The position numbers were made by a program, and so were the translations under genes. A DNA stretch of 64,000 bases from Petaurus breviceps papuanus. Lineage: Eukaryota; Chordata; Mammalia; Diprotodontia; Petauridae. Positions 21,036 through 31,880 of the stretch are shown here, in pieces. How positions within the stretch are numbered: position 1 is the first letter of the stretch; each line of letters opens with the position of its first letter. The stretch spans positions 23,599,713 to 23,663,712 of the forward strand of contig JAMXIF010000042.1 of assembly GCA_028583685.1 (NCBI GenBank). The letters run 5' to 3'. Under the pieces are notes generated by a model that saw nothing but the letters and a program-made list of their open reading frames with translations, made no database searches and was not told the origin of the DNA.

Positions 21036-21189
21036 CTTCACAAAATCAAGAATTAGAAAGTTTCAAGGGGACAATGGTGACCATCATCCAATGAATGCCC
21101 ACTGTAACATACTCAAACAGGGACAGGTAAATGCTTGTGGAATTCATGTTTAATAAATGTATGTTTAATTGAATTGAAATAATTACCTA

Positions 21190-21442
21190 GATTTAAGTGA
21201 TTAATAATAATAATAACCAGCATTTACATAATCCTTAAAGAACTTTACAAATATTATTTTGTCCTCATGACAACCTTGTAAAGTAGATGCACTTTGCATC
21301 TCCACTTTGCAAATGAAGTAATAGAGACAGGGAAAGGCTAAGTGACTTACTCAGGGTCACAAAGCCAGCAAGTGTCTGAGGCTAGACTTGAACTCAGGTC
21401 TTCTCACTCCCAATTCAGTACTCTACCTTATCACCACCAGCA
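21190..21442 (-). mobile_element. MIR SINE, reverse, near full length
   Basis: 'aataaccagcatttacataa', 'ctcatgacaaccttgtaaag', 'ctaagtgacttactcagggt' and 'acttgaactcaggtcttctc' follow tail to head of MIR in reverse. Confidence 0.85.
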
Positions 21443-21594
21443 TCTCCATCTTGTTCTACTTGCAAGACTGACCGCAAAGACCTATAACCCACAGATTATC
21501 ACCCAAACCAGGCAGTTAGGCAGTGGTGGTCTACAAAAGTTATTTGCTTTGACTTAACCTCTATTTTAGCATTAAACACTGTTATCTAGTACAG

Positions 21595-21815
21595 CAGTGG
21601 TATCAAACTCAGATTGAAATGAGAGCCACTGAACTATATGTAAGATCCCTGCAGGCTGCATATTGATTTGGTTTTAACATGTAATGTTATATATTTTTTA
21701 TTGTGTTTTTATTTTGTTAAATATTTCCCAGTTACATTTTAATCTGGTTCTGGATGCACTAAAGAGTGCTGCAGGCAGCAGGAAGTCCAAAGGCCATGTA
21801 CTTGATATCTCAATG
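21595..21815 (+). mobile_element. Small hAT-like inverted-repeat element
   Basis: Left end 'cagtggtatcaaactca' resembles the hAT terminal repeat 'caggggtgtcaaactca'. The right end 'gtacttgatatctc' is a degraded complement. The interior ('gttaaatatttcccagttac', 'ttttaatctggttctgg') is shared with the element at 53.77 kb. Non-coding, non-autonomous. Confidence 0.65.
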
Positions 21816-22440
21816 GTACAATTCATGTCACCTATCCTTCAAGCTACAAATAGAAATACTTGAGTCCCATTCTTCTTGTAGGAATAGAATTGTCTCAGCA
21901 TAAAAGAATATGCCTTCATTACATTCCCTTCATCTTTATATTTTTTTATTCTCCTTGCTTGGCTCTTGTTTTTTCATTTGGGAACCTTTGGAAATGCATA
22001 CATTTTCTTTTACAAAATAAGCATGGCATTTTCCCCTTTGATATGAAAATATTTATTAATATTTGAATTGAGCTTTCAAAAGCCAAGTGCCTTTAATTTG
22101 AAACTTATGAATAAAAGATTTGTACTTTGATTAAATTTTTCTCTAAGGCACCTGTGTCTTTCCCTTATTGATCATTATGTTGCACTAGGAAAGATGGGCT
22201 AATTCATGGTGTTGCTATTTTAATTAATGTTTAACAGTGTTTCTTCATTCTGGGGTATACTGCTAACATTTCCAAGTACAGGTCAGCATTCTGAATTATT
22301 TTCTCAGAATTCCCTTTCTGTCCTTTAGCTTTACTAAACTGGAAGCAAGTTTTTGTTGGGCAAAGATCACCTTTCCTTCTGGCAATAGCCATCTCAGTTA
22401 AACTTGATTATGTAGAGGGAATGGAAAGAGAGTTATACCT
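21816..22440. other. Unassigned AT-rich stretch
   Basis: No gene or named repeat seen. A 68-codon plus frame at 21860-22066 is hydrophobic but not recognisable. Confidence 0.4.
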
Positions 22441-23270
22441 AGGATGAGGTAACTGGGGTGAGGTGACTGGAGCTCTGCAACAGGACACGAAAATTTAGAG
22501 GACACAAATATATAAAATACTATTTAAAAGATAATACATTTAGAAAATTTTAGTTTACATTTTGATAGCTCTTTTAGTTCTTCAATAATATAGAAATTAA
22601 TGAGTTTATTATCTAATTTGTACACATAATTAGAAATTTACCAGAATGGTGAACTTCAATTCCCCAGTAGTAGCTTGCTAGATGAGTTCATTGTGCCTGC
22701 CCTCTTTCCCATCCCTGTGCCGAGGCAGTTGCCTCCCCAAGAGTGATGGTGAATTCTCACAGGGCTCCGCCCATGAAGATAAATGAACTGAGGTCTTTAT
22801 CCTCCATCCTCATGAGATGCTGTCCCAAGGTCTCTCCTTAATAATACCAGCAACCAAGTTTCCTCTGTTTATACATCAGTGCCCCAGGTTTTCCCTTCCT
22901 GCTTCACTGAATTTGTCTTAATTACTTCTTCTCTTCTTTTTATATTATGAACTAAAAAGTTGTTGAGAGGACACATTTCATGAGGCTGGCCCTGAGTGCC
23001 AATATATCTAGTTATAGCTGTAAGTAGAAATTGCCTCTGAAAATCAAATTGCTTTTCCCTTCCTAATTATTTAAGAATTTGAGTAAGGAACACAGAGTCC
23101 ACCCAATCTTCACATTCCTAGAGAATAAGAATAATAGCAAGAATAGCAATTATTAGGGAAATTGTTGCTAAATGTATATAAAAATCAGCAAAGCATGGTA
23201 ACAGTGGAAGACAGTCATAATCACTAATCCTTCCAGAACAATACAAGATAGGCTCTAAATTGAACTGGAT
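22441..23270. other. Unassigned stretch with an LTR-like or repeat texture
   Basis: Contains 'gacacgaaaatttagaggac' (22485-22504), similar to 'ggcacaaaatttagaggttg' at 43.25 kb. This hints at a shared repeat family, but neither ends nor coding are visible. Confidence 0.3.
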
Positions 23271-23274
23271 GATG

Positions 23275-23387
23275 TATTCGTAGTAGTAAATTCCTTGAGT
23301 ACAAAGACAATTTTATCTCTGTATCTCATCCAGTGAATAACACAATGCTTTGATCATAGTAGATGCCCAATAAATGTTTGTTGAATT
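23275..23387 (+). mobile_element. L2 LINE 3' tail
   Basis: 'agtaaattccttgagtacaa', 'atgcccaataaatgtttgtt' and 'gaatt' are the canonical L2 end. Confidence 0.75.
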
Positions 23388-23484
23388 ATAAAGGCCAAAC
23401 TCCTTTTTAAGTTGATAAACCCAGAGGCTAATTTACAAAATTAAAACCATCCCATCAAGAAAGGAAGTTAGCATAGAGCTAAAG

Positions 23485-23640
23485 TGTGATATAACATAAT
23501 GAGCACCAGACCAAGAACCAAGACCAGAATTCTGACTGTGACTTTGGCAATACTTAGCTGTGTTACCTCGGGTCAGTAATTTAACCTCTCTGGGACTCAG
23601 TTTCTTCATCTGAAAAATAAGGGGTAAGGGGAATGAGGAT
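23485..23640 (+). mobile_element. MIR-type SINE
   Basis: 'taatgagcaccagaccaaga', 'acttagctgtgttacctcgg' and 'gggactcagtttcttcatct' match MIR head to core. The tail is lost before the TC tract. Confidence 0.75.
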
Positions 23641-23689
23641 CCACCTCAGAGCCTGAAGGCTCTATAGGAAGACATCTCTCTCTTCATTC

Positions 23690-23691
23690 TT

Positions 23692-23751
<60 letters not shown>

Positions 23752-23770
23752 CTCCTTTCCCCTCTCTTTC
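23690..23770. repeat. (TC)n microsatellite
   Basis: Perfect 'tc' units from about 23694 to 23740 with a degenerate extension. The 63-codon minus frame over it is an Arg-Glu repeat. Confidence 0.95.
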
Positions 23771-23934
23771 TTTACATTTATTGATTCTATAGAGTTTTTT
23801 GATTCTTTAAGATAAAATTCCCATAGCAAGTTACAACAATGCAAATCACCCATTTGAATTCCAGTTCCAGAAATAAATTCCTTTAGTCACTGTACAAAAT
23901 AGTCAGGTATCTATCAAGTCCATATAATTAAGTT

Positions 23935-24040
23935 TAAACCAATTCAATTTGCCAATCATTAAGCAGCTGCTATGTAAAAGGCATTGTTCTAAGGCTTCAT
24001 TAAAAAATAGTGAATAAAAGACATGGAGAACATATGAAGT
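23935..24040 (+). mobile_element. Family X fragment
   Basis: 'aaccaattcaatttgccaat', 'cattaagcagctgctatgta' and 'aaaaggcattgttctaaggc' follow the family X opening. Confidence 0.5.
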
Positions 24041-25139
24041 ATGAAAGCCTGGAAAAATATCTATTTTTACTTTGGTTTAATTTCATTTGAAGCAGTATTA
24101 AAAATATCCTAGTCCACCTTACCAATGGCAGGACTTCTTTTTATTAGTCAATCCCCAGCCCCAACCTTATCTGTCTTCTGTCAGGTAACTAACTATATTG
24201 GTATGTTCAGACAAGACTCAGGTAATTGAAGCAATTAATGCAAAACAGCCATAGTAAAAACCAAAAGAAGGAAACACAAAGTGAAAAGCTGAGTGTCTTC
24301 AACATGTGGTGGGCCCACTGCCTGCTTTCTATTGAGGGCCAATAGGATTTTTTTAGGCCTGAAACTTCTTTTCATGGCTGAGCTGAAGCCTATGATGCAT
24401 GGTGTTTTTTTAATGTGATCATTTAAAGCCCTGTTTCTAATGGCATTTAGAAGCAAATGTCATAGAAAACTAAGTTTAAACACCTCTGAGAATAAAAACA
24501 TTCAACATGCCATTTTTACAACCCAATTCCTGATTTCTTAGGCACGTGTGATACAAATACTCCATTTCCCCTTGCTTTTCCTGGCATTAACCCCTTTCTT
24601 CCTTGCCCATCCTCCCCATCACCCTCTTTCCTTCTCATATCCTTCTGGATGGTGGTCTTACTGTGGGTACACCAAAACTCTAGAGACTGAGCTATATGCT
24701 ATAAAAATTGTTTGTGAACTATTCAACATTCTTTTCCATATACCTGAGTGGATGGTGCCCACAGACTGAACAGGGCTTGCCAGACAGATGTGAAATTAGA
24801 GAAAGGTATGGAAATATTGACATTGCATTTACTGGGGAGATCACTAGGATTCCTCACCTTTCTGAAAAAGAATGTTGACAGTTTTCCAATGGATCTGTAT
24901 GCCTCCATTTCATCAGCTCTTGGAGAAGTAAGAGCCTAGTTGTAGTTTCCATTTGTCTGTCTTTGATTTCATTAAGTAATAAATTTAAGGAATTCTTTCT
25001 AAATGACTTAACTAGTAGAGAATTAGAAAGCCTTTTCAATAATGAACTCAATAGATTTCAGTATCCACTTTTATACAAATTAAGAATCTATTTTGGATTA
25101 CTCATTTTAAGTCTAGTTTGATGCAGGGTCACTTTTCTT
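24041..25139. other. Gene-free stretch, unassigned
   Basis: Several overlapping small frames on both strands (24235-25051) show no domain, signal or family resemblance. No repeat recognised. Confidence 0.4.
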
Positions 25140-27612
25140 TGATTTTCTTTTTTGGTAAATAGTATTTTTCCCAATTAATATAAAGATACATAAATATTTC
25201 AACATTCATTTTAAGAAAAGATTTAGAATTTCAATTTTTTTCTCCCTCCCTTCATCCTATCCCCTTTCCCAAGACAGCAAGCAGATATTGGTTTTACATG
25301 TGCAATCATATAAACATATTTTTCCACATTAGTCATGTTGTGAAAGAAGAAACAGAATAAAAGGGAAAAGCCACAAAAACAAACAAACAAAAAAAAAACA
25401 AAGTGAAAATATTATGCTTCAATCTGCACTCAGACTGCATAGTTCTTTCTCTGTCTGTGGATAGTATTTTCCATCATGAGTCTTCTGGAATTGTCTTGGA
25501 TCATTGTATTGCTGAGAAGAGCTAAGCCAATCATAGTTGATCAATGCACAATGTTGCTGTTACTGTGTACAACGTTCTGGTTCTCCTCGCCTCACTCAGC
25601 ATCAGTTCATGTAAGTCTTTATAGTTTTTTTCTAAAATCTGCCTGCTCATCATTTCTTATAGCACAATAGTATTTTATTACATTCATATACTACAGTTTG
25701 TTCAGTCATTCCCCAATTGATGGGCATTCCCTCAATTTTCAATTCTTTGACACCACAAAAAGCTTCTATAAATATTTTTGCACATGTGGGTCCTTTCCCC
25801 TTTTTTATGATCTCTTTGGGATACAAGCCTAGAAGTGGTATTGCTGAATCAAAGGGTATGGTATGCATGGTTTGATTGCCCTTTGTACACAATTCCAAAT
25901 TTTCTACAGAATGGTTGGATCAGTTCACAACTAAACGAGCAATATATTAGTGTCCTAATTTTTCTACATATTTTCCCACATTTATCATTTTCTTTTTGTC
26001 ATATTAGCCAATATGATCAGTGTGAAGTGGCACTTCAGAGTTGTTTTAATTTGAACTTCTCTAATCAATAGTGAGTTGGAGCACTTTTTTTTTATATAAC
26101 AATAGCTTCAATTTGTCTGAAAACTGTGTGTTCATATCCTTTCACCATTCATCCATTGGAGAATGACTTGTAGTCTTATAAATTTAGCTCAGTTCTATAT
26201 ATATTTGAGAAACTAAGCTTTTATTAGAGACACTTGCTGTAAAAATTGTTTCCCATCTTTCTGCTTTCCTTCTAATCTTTGTTGCATTGATTTTGTTTGT
26301 GCAAAAATATTTAATTTAATGTAATCAGAATAATCTATTTTGCATTTCATAATGTTCTCTTTCTCTTGTTTGGTTATAAAGTCTTCCCTTCTCCATACAT
26401 CTGACAGGTAAACTATTCCTTGCTCTCCTAAATTTGGTTATGGTATCACCCTTTATGTCTGAATCACATGTCCATTTTGACCTTATCTTGGTATATGGTG
26501 TGACACTATGACTAGTGTCTGCCATACTATTTTCCAGTTTTCTTAGTAGTTCTTGGCACATGATGAGTTCTTATCCTAGAAGCTGGAATTTTGGGGTTTG
26601 TCAAATGGTAGATTATTATAGTAATTTATTACTGTGCTTGTGTATCTAATCTATTCCACTGATCCACCACTCTATCACTTAGGTACTACCAAATTATTTC
26701 AATGATTGCTGCTTTATAATATAATTTTGGATCTGGTACAGCTAGGTCACCTTCCTTTGCATTTTTTTCATTAATTCCCTTTATATTCTTGACCTTTTGT
26801 TCTTCCAGATGAATTTCGTCATTATTTTTCCTAGCTCTAAAAAATAATTTTTGGTAGCTTGATTGCTATGCCACTGAATAAGTAAATTAGTTTAGGTAGA
26901 ATTGCCATTTTTATTATATTATCCCATGACCAACTGATATTTTTCTAGTTGTTTAGATTTGACTTTATGTGTGTGAAAAAATGTTTTGTAATTGTGTTCA
27001 TAGAGTTCCAGGGTTTATGTTGATGAGTAGACTCCCAAATATTTTATATTGCCTACAGTTTTTTTAAATTAATTTTCTCTCTCTTTTTTTGCTGAGCTTT
27101 GTTTGTAATATGTGGAAATATTGATAATTTATGTGGGTTTATTTTACATCCTGCAACGTTGCTAAAGTTGTTAATTATTTCAAGTAGTTTTTTTCAGTTC
27201 ATTCTCTAGGATTCTCTAAATATAACATCATATCATTTGCAAAGAGTGATAGTTTTGTTTCCTCATTTCCTAATCTAATTTCTTCAATTCTTCACTTATT
27301 ACTATAGCCTACATTTCTAGTACAATATTGAATAATCATGGTGATAGTGGGCATCCTTGTTTCATCCTTGATCTTCTTAGGAAGGCTTCTAATTTATCCC
27401 CATCACAGATAATGATTGCTGGTGGTTTTCAATAGATACCACTTATCATTTTAAGGAAAGCTCCATTTATTCCTGTGCTCTCTAGTGTTTTTAATAGGAA
27501 TGGGTATTATATTTTGCCAGAAGGTTTTCTGCATCTATTAAGATAATCATATATTTCTGTTAGTTTTGTTGTTGATATGGTCAGTTATGCTAATAGTTTT
27601 CCTAATATTAAA
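25140..27612 (-). mobile_element. L1 LINE, 5'-truncated, reverse
   Basis: About 2.5 kb of L1 covering part of the reverse-transcriptase domain, the C-terminal part of ORF2 and the 3' UTR. On the minus strand 27249-27201 encodes 'SLFANDMMLYLENPRE' then a stop; the catalytic F-A-D-D box of L1 RT is F-A-N-D here. The minus frame 25650-25898 keeps 'AIPLLGLYPKE' and 'NWGMTEQTVVYECNKILLCY', typical of the L1 ORF2 C-terminus. The 3' UTR (about 25150-25640) has the marsupial L1 string 'gaattgtcttggatcattgt' on the plus strand. Sequence similarity stops near 27612. Many stops and shifts; inactive. Confidence 0.93.
25650..25898 (-). pseudogene. L1 ORF2 C-terminal remnant
   Basis: 82-codon open piece inside the L1 above. 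'DSAIPLLGLYPKEI' aligns with the human-type 'dpAIPLLGiYPkE', and the piece ends shortly after 'YECNKILLCYKK', close to the natural ORF2 end. It is a remnant and not a host gene. Confidence 0.9.
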
Positions 27613-27800
27613 CAAACACAATTTCAACACAATTTAAATTTATGGGACAAGAACCCCCTATAATTATTTGTTTCACTTAAACATTTTTTTCATTCATATG
27701 CTCTACAGAGTCTAGAAAAATTTCAGGTAGATATGGGGGTAACAGATACTTGGCCACCCAGGAAGGCTTATGTGCCTTTAGGGCCTTTATCAGTTGAGTT
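27613..27800. other. Unassigned spacer
   Basis: No gene or repeat recognised between the L1 5' break and the next repeat. Confidence 0.4.
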
Positions 27801-27804
27801 GGAA

Positions 27805-27960
27805 CTTTACTTCAACAACAAACATTTAAGTATATACTACATGCTAGCATTCAACTAGATGCTGAGATTCAAATATAACAATAAAGTAGACCTTGGCCTT
27901 AAGGAGCTTACAATCTACTAGGGGATAGTGAGGGGAATTCATACAACATACATAAAAGTA
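27805..27960 (+). mobile_element. Family X fragment
   Basis: 'caacaacaaacatttaagta', 'tagatgctgagattcaaata' and 'taaggagcttacaatctact' are diagnostic. Confidence 0.65.
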
Positions 27961-28014
27961 AGTAAATATCAAAGAGATATAAAATTATTTAAAATAATTT
28001 CAAAGTTCCCCTTC

Positions 28015-28210
28015 CCTTCCTTTGCAGTTTTCCTTTGGGTATTGTTTGGGTATTGTCTTCTCCCATTAGACTGTAAGCTCCTTGAGGGCAGAAATTGTCT
28101 TTTTGTTTTGTTTTCATATTTGTTTCTTCAGCACTTTGCACAGTGCTAGAGATTACACATAAAATAGTTGGCACAAAGTATTTGCTTAATACATATTTAT
28201 TGATTGAAAA
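28015..28210 (+). mobile_element. L2 LINE 3' end
   Basis: 'cccattagactgtaagctcc', 'ttgagggcagaaattgtctt', 'cagcactttgcacagtgcta' and 'ttaatacatatttattgatt' form a nearly complete L2 terminus. Confidence 0.88.
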
Positions 28211-28704
28211 ATTTTACCCTTCTTTGGGCAAAAGCACCAAGCATTTAGAGCTAAACTAGAAAATATCTAGCCCAATAGTATTGAAATGACTGCATAAAAA
28301 CCTGGGGTATCCCAGGTCCTGAGCATGTGATCCTCCTTCAGTACCTGCCTCAATCATTCAGCAAGAGATAACTCCTAAAGCCCAGAAATTTGGTTCCTGA
28401 CTTTCTCTCTCACAGAGGCTTTGGCAAAGCTGCTTACCCATGACTTTTTCACTTGCCACAAATCTCCCTGGGAGATTAGTGGTCAATCTGCTGATAAGAT
28501 ACACGAACACAGAGAACTCTACTATCTCTCCCAGAGAATTGCATAAGCAACTACAGGAGCATCTGGCATCTGGTCTTAGTCCTGTTCTTGGATCCCTAGC
28601 TCACTCAGGTTATATTAACATATATTCAGTTTTTGTCTCTGTCCCTATAATACCAAGCAGGGTTCAAGGAAGTTTCCTCATGGATGTAAACTCCCTGTCT
28701 ACCT
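28211..28704. other. Unassigned stretch with a 105-codon plus frame
   Basis: A plus frame at 28440-28757 runs into the SINE that follows, so its end is repeat-derived. The peptide has no motif I recognise and no sign of a gene around it. Probably chance. Confidence 0.35.
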
Positions 28705-28711
28705 CAGTCTT

Positions 28712-28937
28712 GGAGGCAGCTAGGAGGCTCAGTGGAGCTGGAGTCAGGAAGACCTGAGTTCAAATGTGGCCTCAAAAACTTTCTAACTATGCAACCTTGG
28801 GCAAGTCACTTAACCTCTGTTTGCCTTAATCCACTGGAGAAGAAAAGAGCAAAACACTGCAGTATCTCTGCCAAGAAAAGCCCATGGACGTCATTGGCTT
28901 GCTATGGTCCATAGGGTCATGAGGAGGCAGACACATT
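28712..28937 (+). mobile_element. SINE with extended RTE/BovB-like tail
   Basis: Head 'gaggcagctaggaggctcag', a small internal deletion before 'ctggagtcaggaagacctga', then core and the long tail with 'tggcttgctatggtccatag' and 'gggtcatgaggaggcagaca'. Same subfamily as the copy at 8.3 kb. Confidence 0.88.
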
Positions 28938-29159
28938 TCTGGTCAATCTTGCTCTCAATTTTCTAATTCATTCATTTTCTTTCACCTCCAAAAGCCCATC
29001 CCACTTCTAATATCACTGCTCTCCATTTATTGTCTTTCCAAGCACAATGAATGTCAGTATGCAAATTAAGCAAATGAAGTTAGGACAGAATGTTGATGTA
29101 CTGTCAAAGGGCAAAGTGCTTGCCTATTACATAAACTTTAAAGTGCTAGAAAAACAGGG
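28938..29159. other. Unassigned spacer
   Basis: No gene or repeat recognised. Confidence 0.4.
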
Positions 29160-29225
29160 GTTGTCATCATCATCATCATCATATCATCATCATCTTTACT
29201 ATCATCATCATCATCATTTTTGTCA
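29160..29225. repeat. (ATC)n microsatellite
   Basis: 'catcatcatcatcatca' runs with a short interruption ('tttac'). The His/Ser-rich plus frame is an artefact. Confidence 0.92.
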
Positions 29226-29980
29226 TTGTCACTTAAATATCTTTGTATGTTTATTTTGAGTTTCTATCTAAACTGTAAGCTCCTTGACCAGAAGAGTCCC
29301 TAGGTCTGAGGATAGGGCTTGCCATTTGGAATATCTGCCTTATATAATGGCAAAACTGATTCTATGAGGACTCATCTCCTTTAGCTCATTGAAAACGTCT
29401 TCAGAAAAACTACAGCGGCAAACAGGATGGTGGGGATAATACTTTTCAGCTTGCTGAATGGAGTTCATATAGATATGGTCCTGGGACCATATCTATATGT
29501 CCTTTTCTGTATTTAATGTTCTAGAGCATAGGTGAGCTGAAGTAATTGCTCTTATAGTTTAAAAAAAGCACTAGGATATAAGCTTGCCATCATGACCATA
29601 TCTACCATCATTATTTTTATTATTATTAAATTAATAGAGCATTGGCAAGTCAAACAAAACACCATGTATACTTTGGACAAAATTTTACTTTTAAATTATA
29701 TAAACACATACCTCTATAAAATACTCAACAAAAAATAATATATTAGGATAATATCTGGCCAATGGAAAATAATAAAATGTAGCTTTGAATACTCAAGAAA
29801 GTGATAAAAGCTCATTCATAAGTGAACCTTGGTGTTCTTGATTTTCCCAGTGACCTCTAGATCAACCAGTCTCGTGTCGGCTGTCACAAGCTGTGAATAG
29901 AGTCTGCAAGCAGAAAATGCCAATTTCACCCCACGAGGTCACTTTAGGACCAGTCTGCCAGGCTATGTGAAGGTGCCTGT
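29226..29980. other. Unassigned AT-rich stretch
   Basis: No gene. An L2-like scrap at 29265-29300 ('aactgtaagctccttgacc'). Otherwise unassigned apart from the palindrome listed separately. Confidence 0.4.
29466..29499. repeat. Perfect 34-bp palindrome (16-bp arms, 2-base centre)
   Basis: Arms 'catatagatatggtcc' (29466-29481) and 'ggaccatatctatatg' (29484-29499) are exact reverse complements separated by 'tg'. The pairing stops sharply at 29465 and 29500. It lies in otherwise unremarkable sequence and is not a plain TA repeat. Confidence 0.95.
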
Positions 29981-29984
29981 GTAA

Positions 29985-30212
29985 GCAGAGAAAGAGAGAA
30001 GGAGGAAGAGGGAGAGAGGGAGGGGGAGAGGGTGGGGGAAAGAGAGACAGACAGACGGAGAAGAGAGAGACAGAGAATGAGGAGGAGGTGGTGGGAGGAG
30101 GAGGAAGAATAAGGAGGAGGAGGAGAAGAAGGAGAAGAAGAAGAAAAGAGAAGAAAAAGAGGAGGAGAAGGAGGAGGAGAAGCAGGAGGAGGAGGAGGAG
30201 GAGAAGAAATCT
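29985..30212. repeat. Long polypurine (GGA/GAA)n tract
   Basis: About 220 bases almost wholly of A and G with very few pyrimidines. The 69-codon plus frame is poly-Arg/Lys and not a gene. Confidence 0.92.
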
Positions 30213-30825
30213 CCTGACTACACTATATGCACATGTATTTATTACTGGAGGGGAGGGGAGGGCAAGACGAGTAAGCCATGTGAATCTGCATCTCTAGTCA
30301 TACTCTGGAACAAATGAACAACAAAATTGATAAATTCATGAAATTTTCTATCTCAAAGGAAACTTAGAAACTCCCTCTGGAGCTCAGTTCCCTTATTTTA
30401 CAACCCTTCAGTTTCAACTATAGCATCCTTGGAGATATCTTCAAGGGTGGGATAACTCTCTACAGACTAACATTGTCTCCTGGAAAATGTAGCTTGGTGT
30501 CGTTAAAGAGGGATGGATGAACTGAACTGGAGGGGGCTTTGGAGACAAAGCCATCAGAGTTTAGGACTGGGGAGTCAGATCTAGGAGAAGAAAAGAGAGG
30601 CAAGGGAGAGGTGACTATCCTTTCCCCTCCCCATTGGGGACAGCAGCTGCTAGAAAGGCAGGAAGGAGATAGTAGCCTCACATCAGAGGCAATTGGCCTT
30701 TTCCCTTCCCGGAATCTGAGAAGCAAACAGGAAGCAAGGATGGTGATCCAAAGGACAGGGACTGTTCCTGAAATGATGTATCTCTGCGGATAGACAAGGC
30801 TGATCACTCTTCAATCATGAGAAAG
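30213..30825. other. Unique stretch, overlapping frames on both strands
   Basis: A 115-codon minus frame (30460-30807) and an 84-codon plus frame (30539-30793) overlap. Neither peptide carries a recognisable domain. The segment is less AT-rich than its surroundings and not an identified repeat, so it could be conserved non-coding sequence. Confidence 0.35.
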
Positions 30826-30827
30826 TG

Positions 30828-30892
30828 GGCAGGTACTGTTATATTTTTGTTCTATATGCCCAGCATCTAGCTCAGTAATTAATACACTGGAG
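30828..30892 (+). mobile_element. L2 3' tail fragment
   Basis: 'ttgttctatatgcccagcat' and 'ctagctcagtaattaataca' resemble the L2 end. Confidence 0.5.
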
Positions 30893-30919
30893 TTATGTGA
30901 AAAATTCCTCTTTACTTGA

Positions 30920-31022
30920 TTACAGAGTTGCTAATCACACAGCTAGTAAGAGGTAAAATTTGAACCCACATCTTCCTGATTCAAAAGCCAGTCCTCTATA
31001 CACTAGACTATACTGCTTCTTG
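30920..31022 (-). mobile_element. MIR-type SINE head, reverse
   Basis: 'cacacagctagtaagaggta', 'tttgaacccacatcttcctg' and 'ctagactatactgcttc' are a reversed MIR head. Confidence 0.75.
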
Positions 31023-31039
31023 CTATAGGTCATAAAAAG

Positions 31040-31285
31040 ATTAAATCAAAATCACTGCACTCAGGGAGTTTACCATCTAGTAGGAGAGGTAAGAAATATA
31101 GACAGATTAGAACAAAACAGAGAAATTAGAATATAATAAATGCATAAGATAAGTACAAAATTTTCTATTAGATCCATTCATACTGGAGGGATTTAGAGAG
31201 TGTTTTATGGGGGGAAGGAGCATGAAGTTAGAGTAACTAGGGTGGACTGAAGAACTGTCCTTGGGGTGAGCAGGCCAAGGAGATT
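31040..31285 (+). mobile_element. Family X internal fragment
   Basis: 'ctcagggagtttaccatcta' and 'gtaggagaggtaagaaat' match the 'aaggagcttacaatctaa' segment of family X. The rest is a weak match. Confidence 0.45.
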
Positions 31286-31605
31286 AGGTTAAAGTTAGGC
31301 TAATGTAATAATAATAAGTAATTATGCTAATGGTATTTGGAATAATAACAAGAATAGCTTATCTTTCCTATTAATTTTTTTTCAAATTTGTTTTTATTTT
31401 ATAAACTTGATGAAACAACAACAAAAAACCATTTCCATATGCACAAAACAGAAAAAGAAGACTGTACATCAAATCATGAATCTCTTATTATGTGCAACTT
31501 AAGTATGTGATCAATTTGACTGGGTAGTACCAACACTGCCCTGCTTGTCCATGTCCCTTTAACTCCCTTCTGCTCTCTAAGTGTTTTCAAAATGCTTCGT
31601 TGATT

Positions 31606-31725
31606 CTCTTTCTCTTCTTCTTCTTCTTCTTCTTCTTCTTCTTCTTCTTCTTCTTCTTCTTTTTGCTTTTTGGAGGGCAATTGTGGTTCAGTAACTTGCC
31701 CAAGATTACACTGCTCTCTTCTTTT
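31606..31725 (-). mobile_element. Truncated short-form SINE with (TTC)n tail, reverse
   Basis: (TTC)n at about 31611-31662 replaces the A-tail. 'ttgctttttggagggcaatt' and 'taacttgcccaagattacac' are the reversed 3' half of the short-form SINE; its head is missing. The 145-codon minus frame with a Glu run is an artefact of this tract. Confidence 0.75.
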
Positions 31726-31799
31726 TTGGGGAGGAGGAGGCATAATTATGGCTACCTCCCTTAACTTTCTCCTTATCACAACACTGAAAACCACCACCT

Positions 31800-31880
31800 T
31801 GCAAATACATGTGTATGTGTGTGTGTATACACGTGCATATATATGTATATGGATATATGCATATGTGTATATTCCAAGCG
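31800..31880. repeat. TG/TA simple repeat
   Basis: 'gtgtatgtgtgtgtgtatac' and 'atatatgtatatggatat' units. Frames crossing it on both strands are Tyr/Cys-rich artefacts. Confidence 0.85.
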
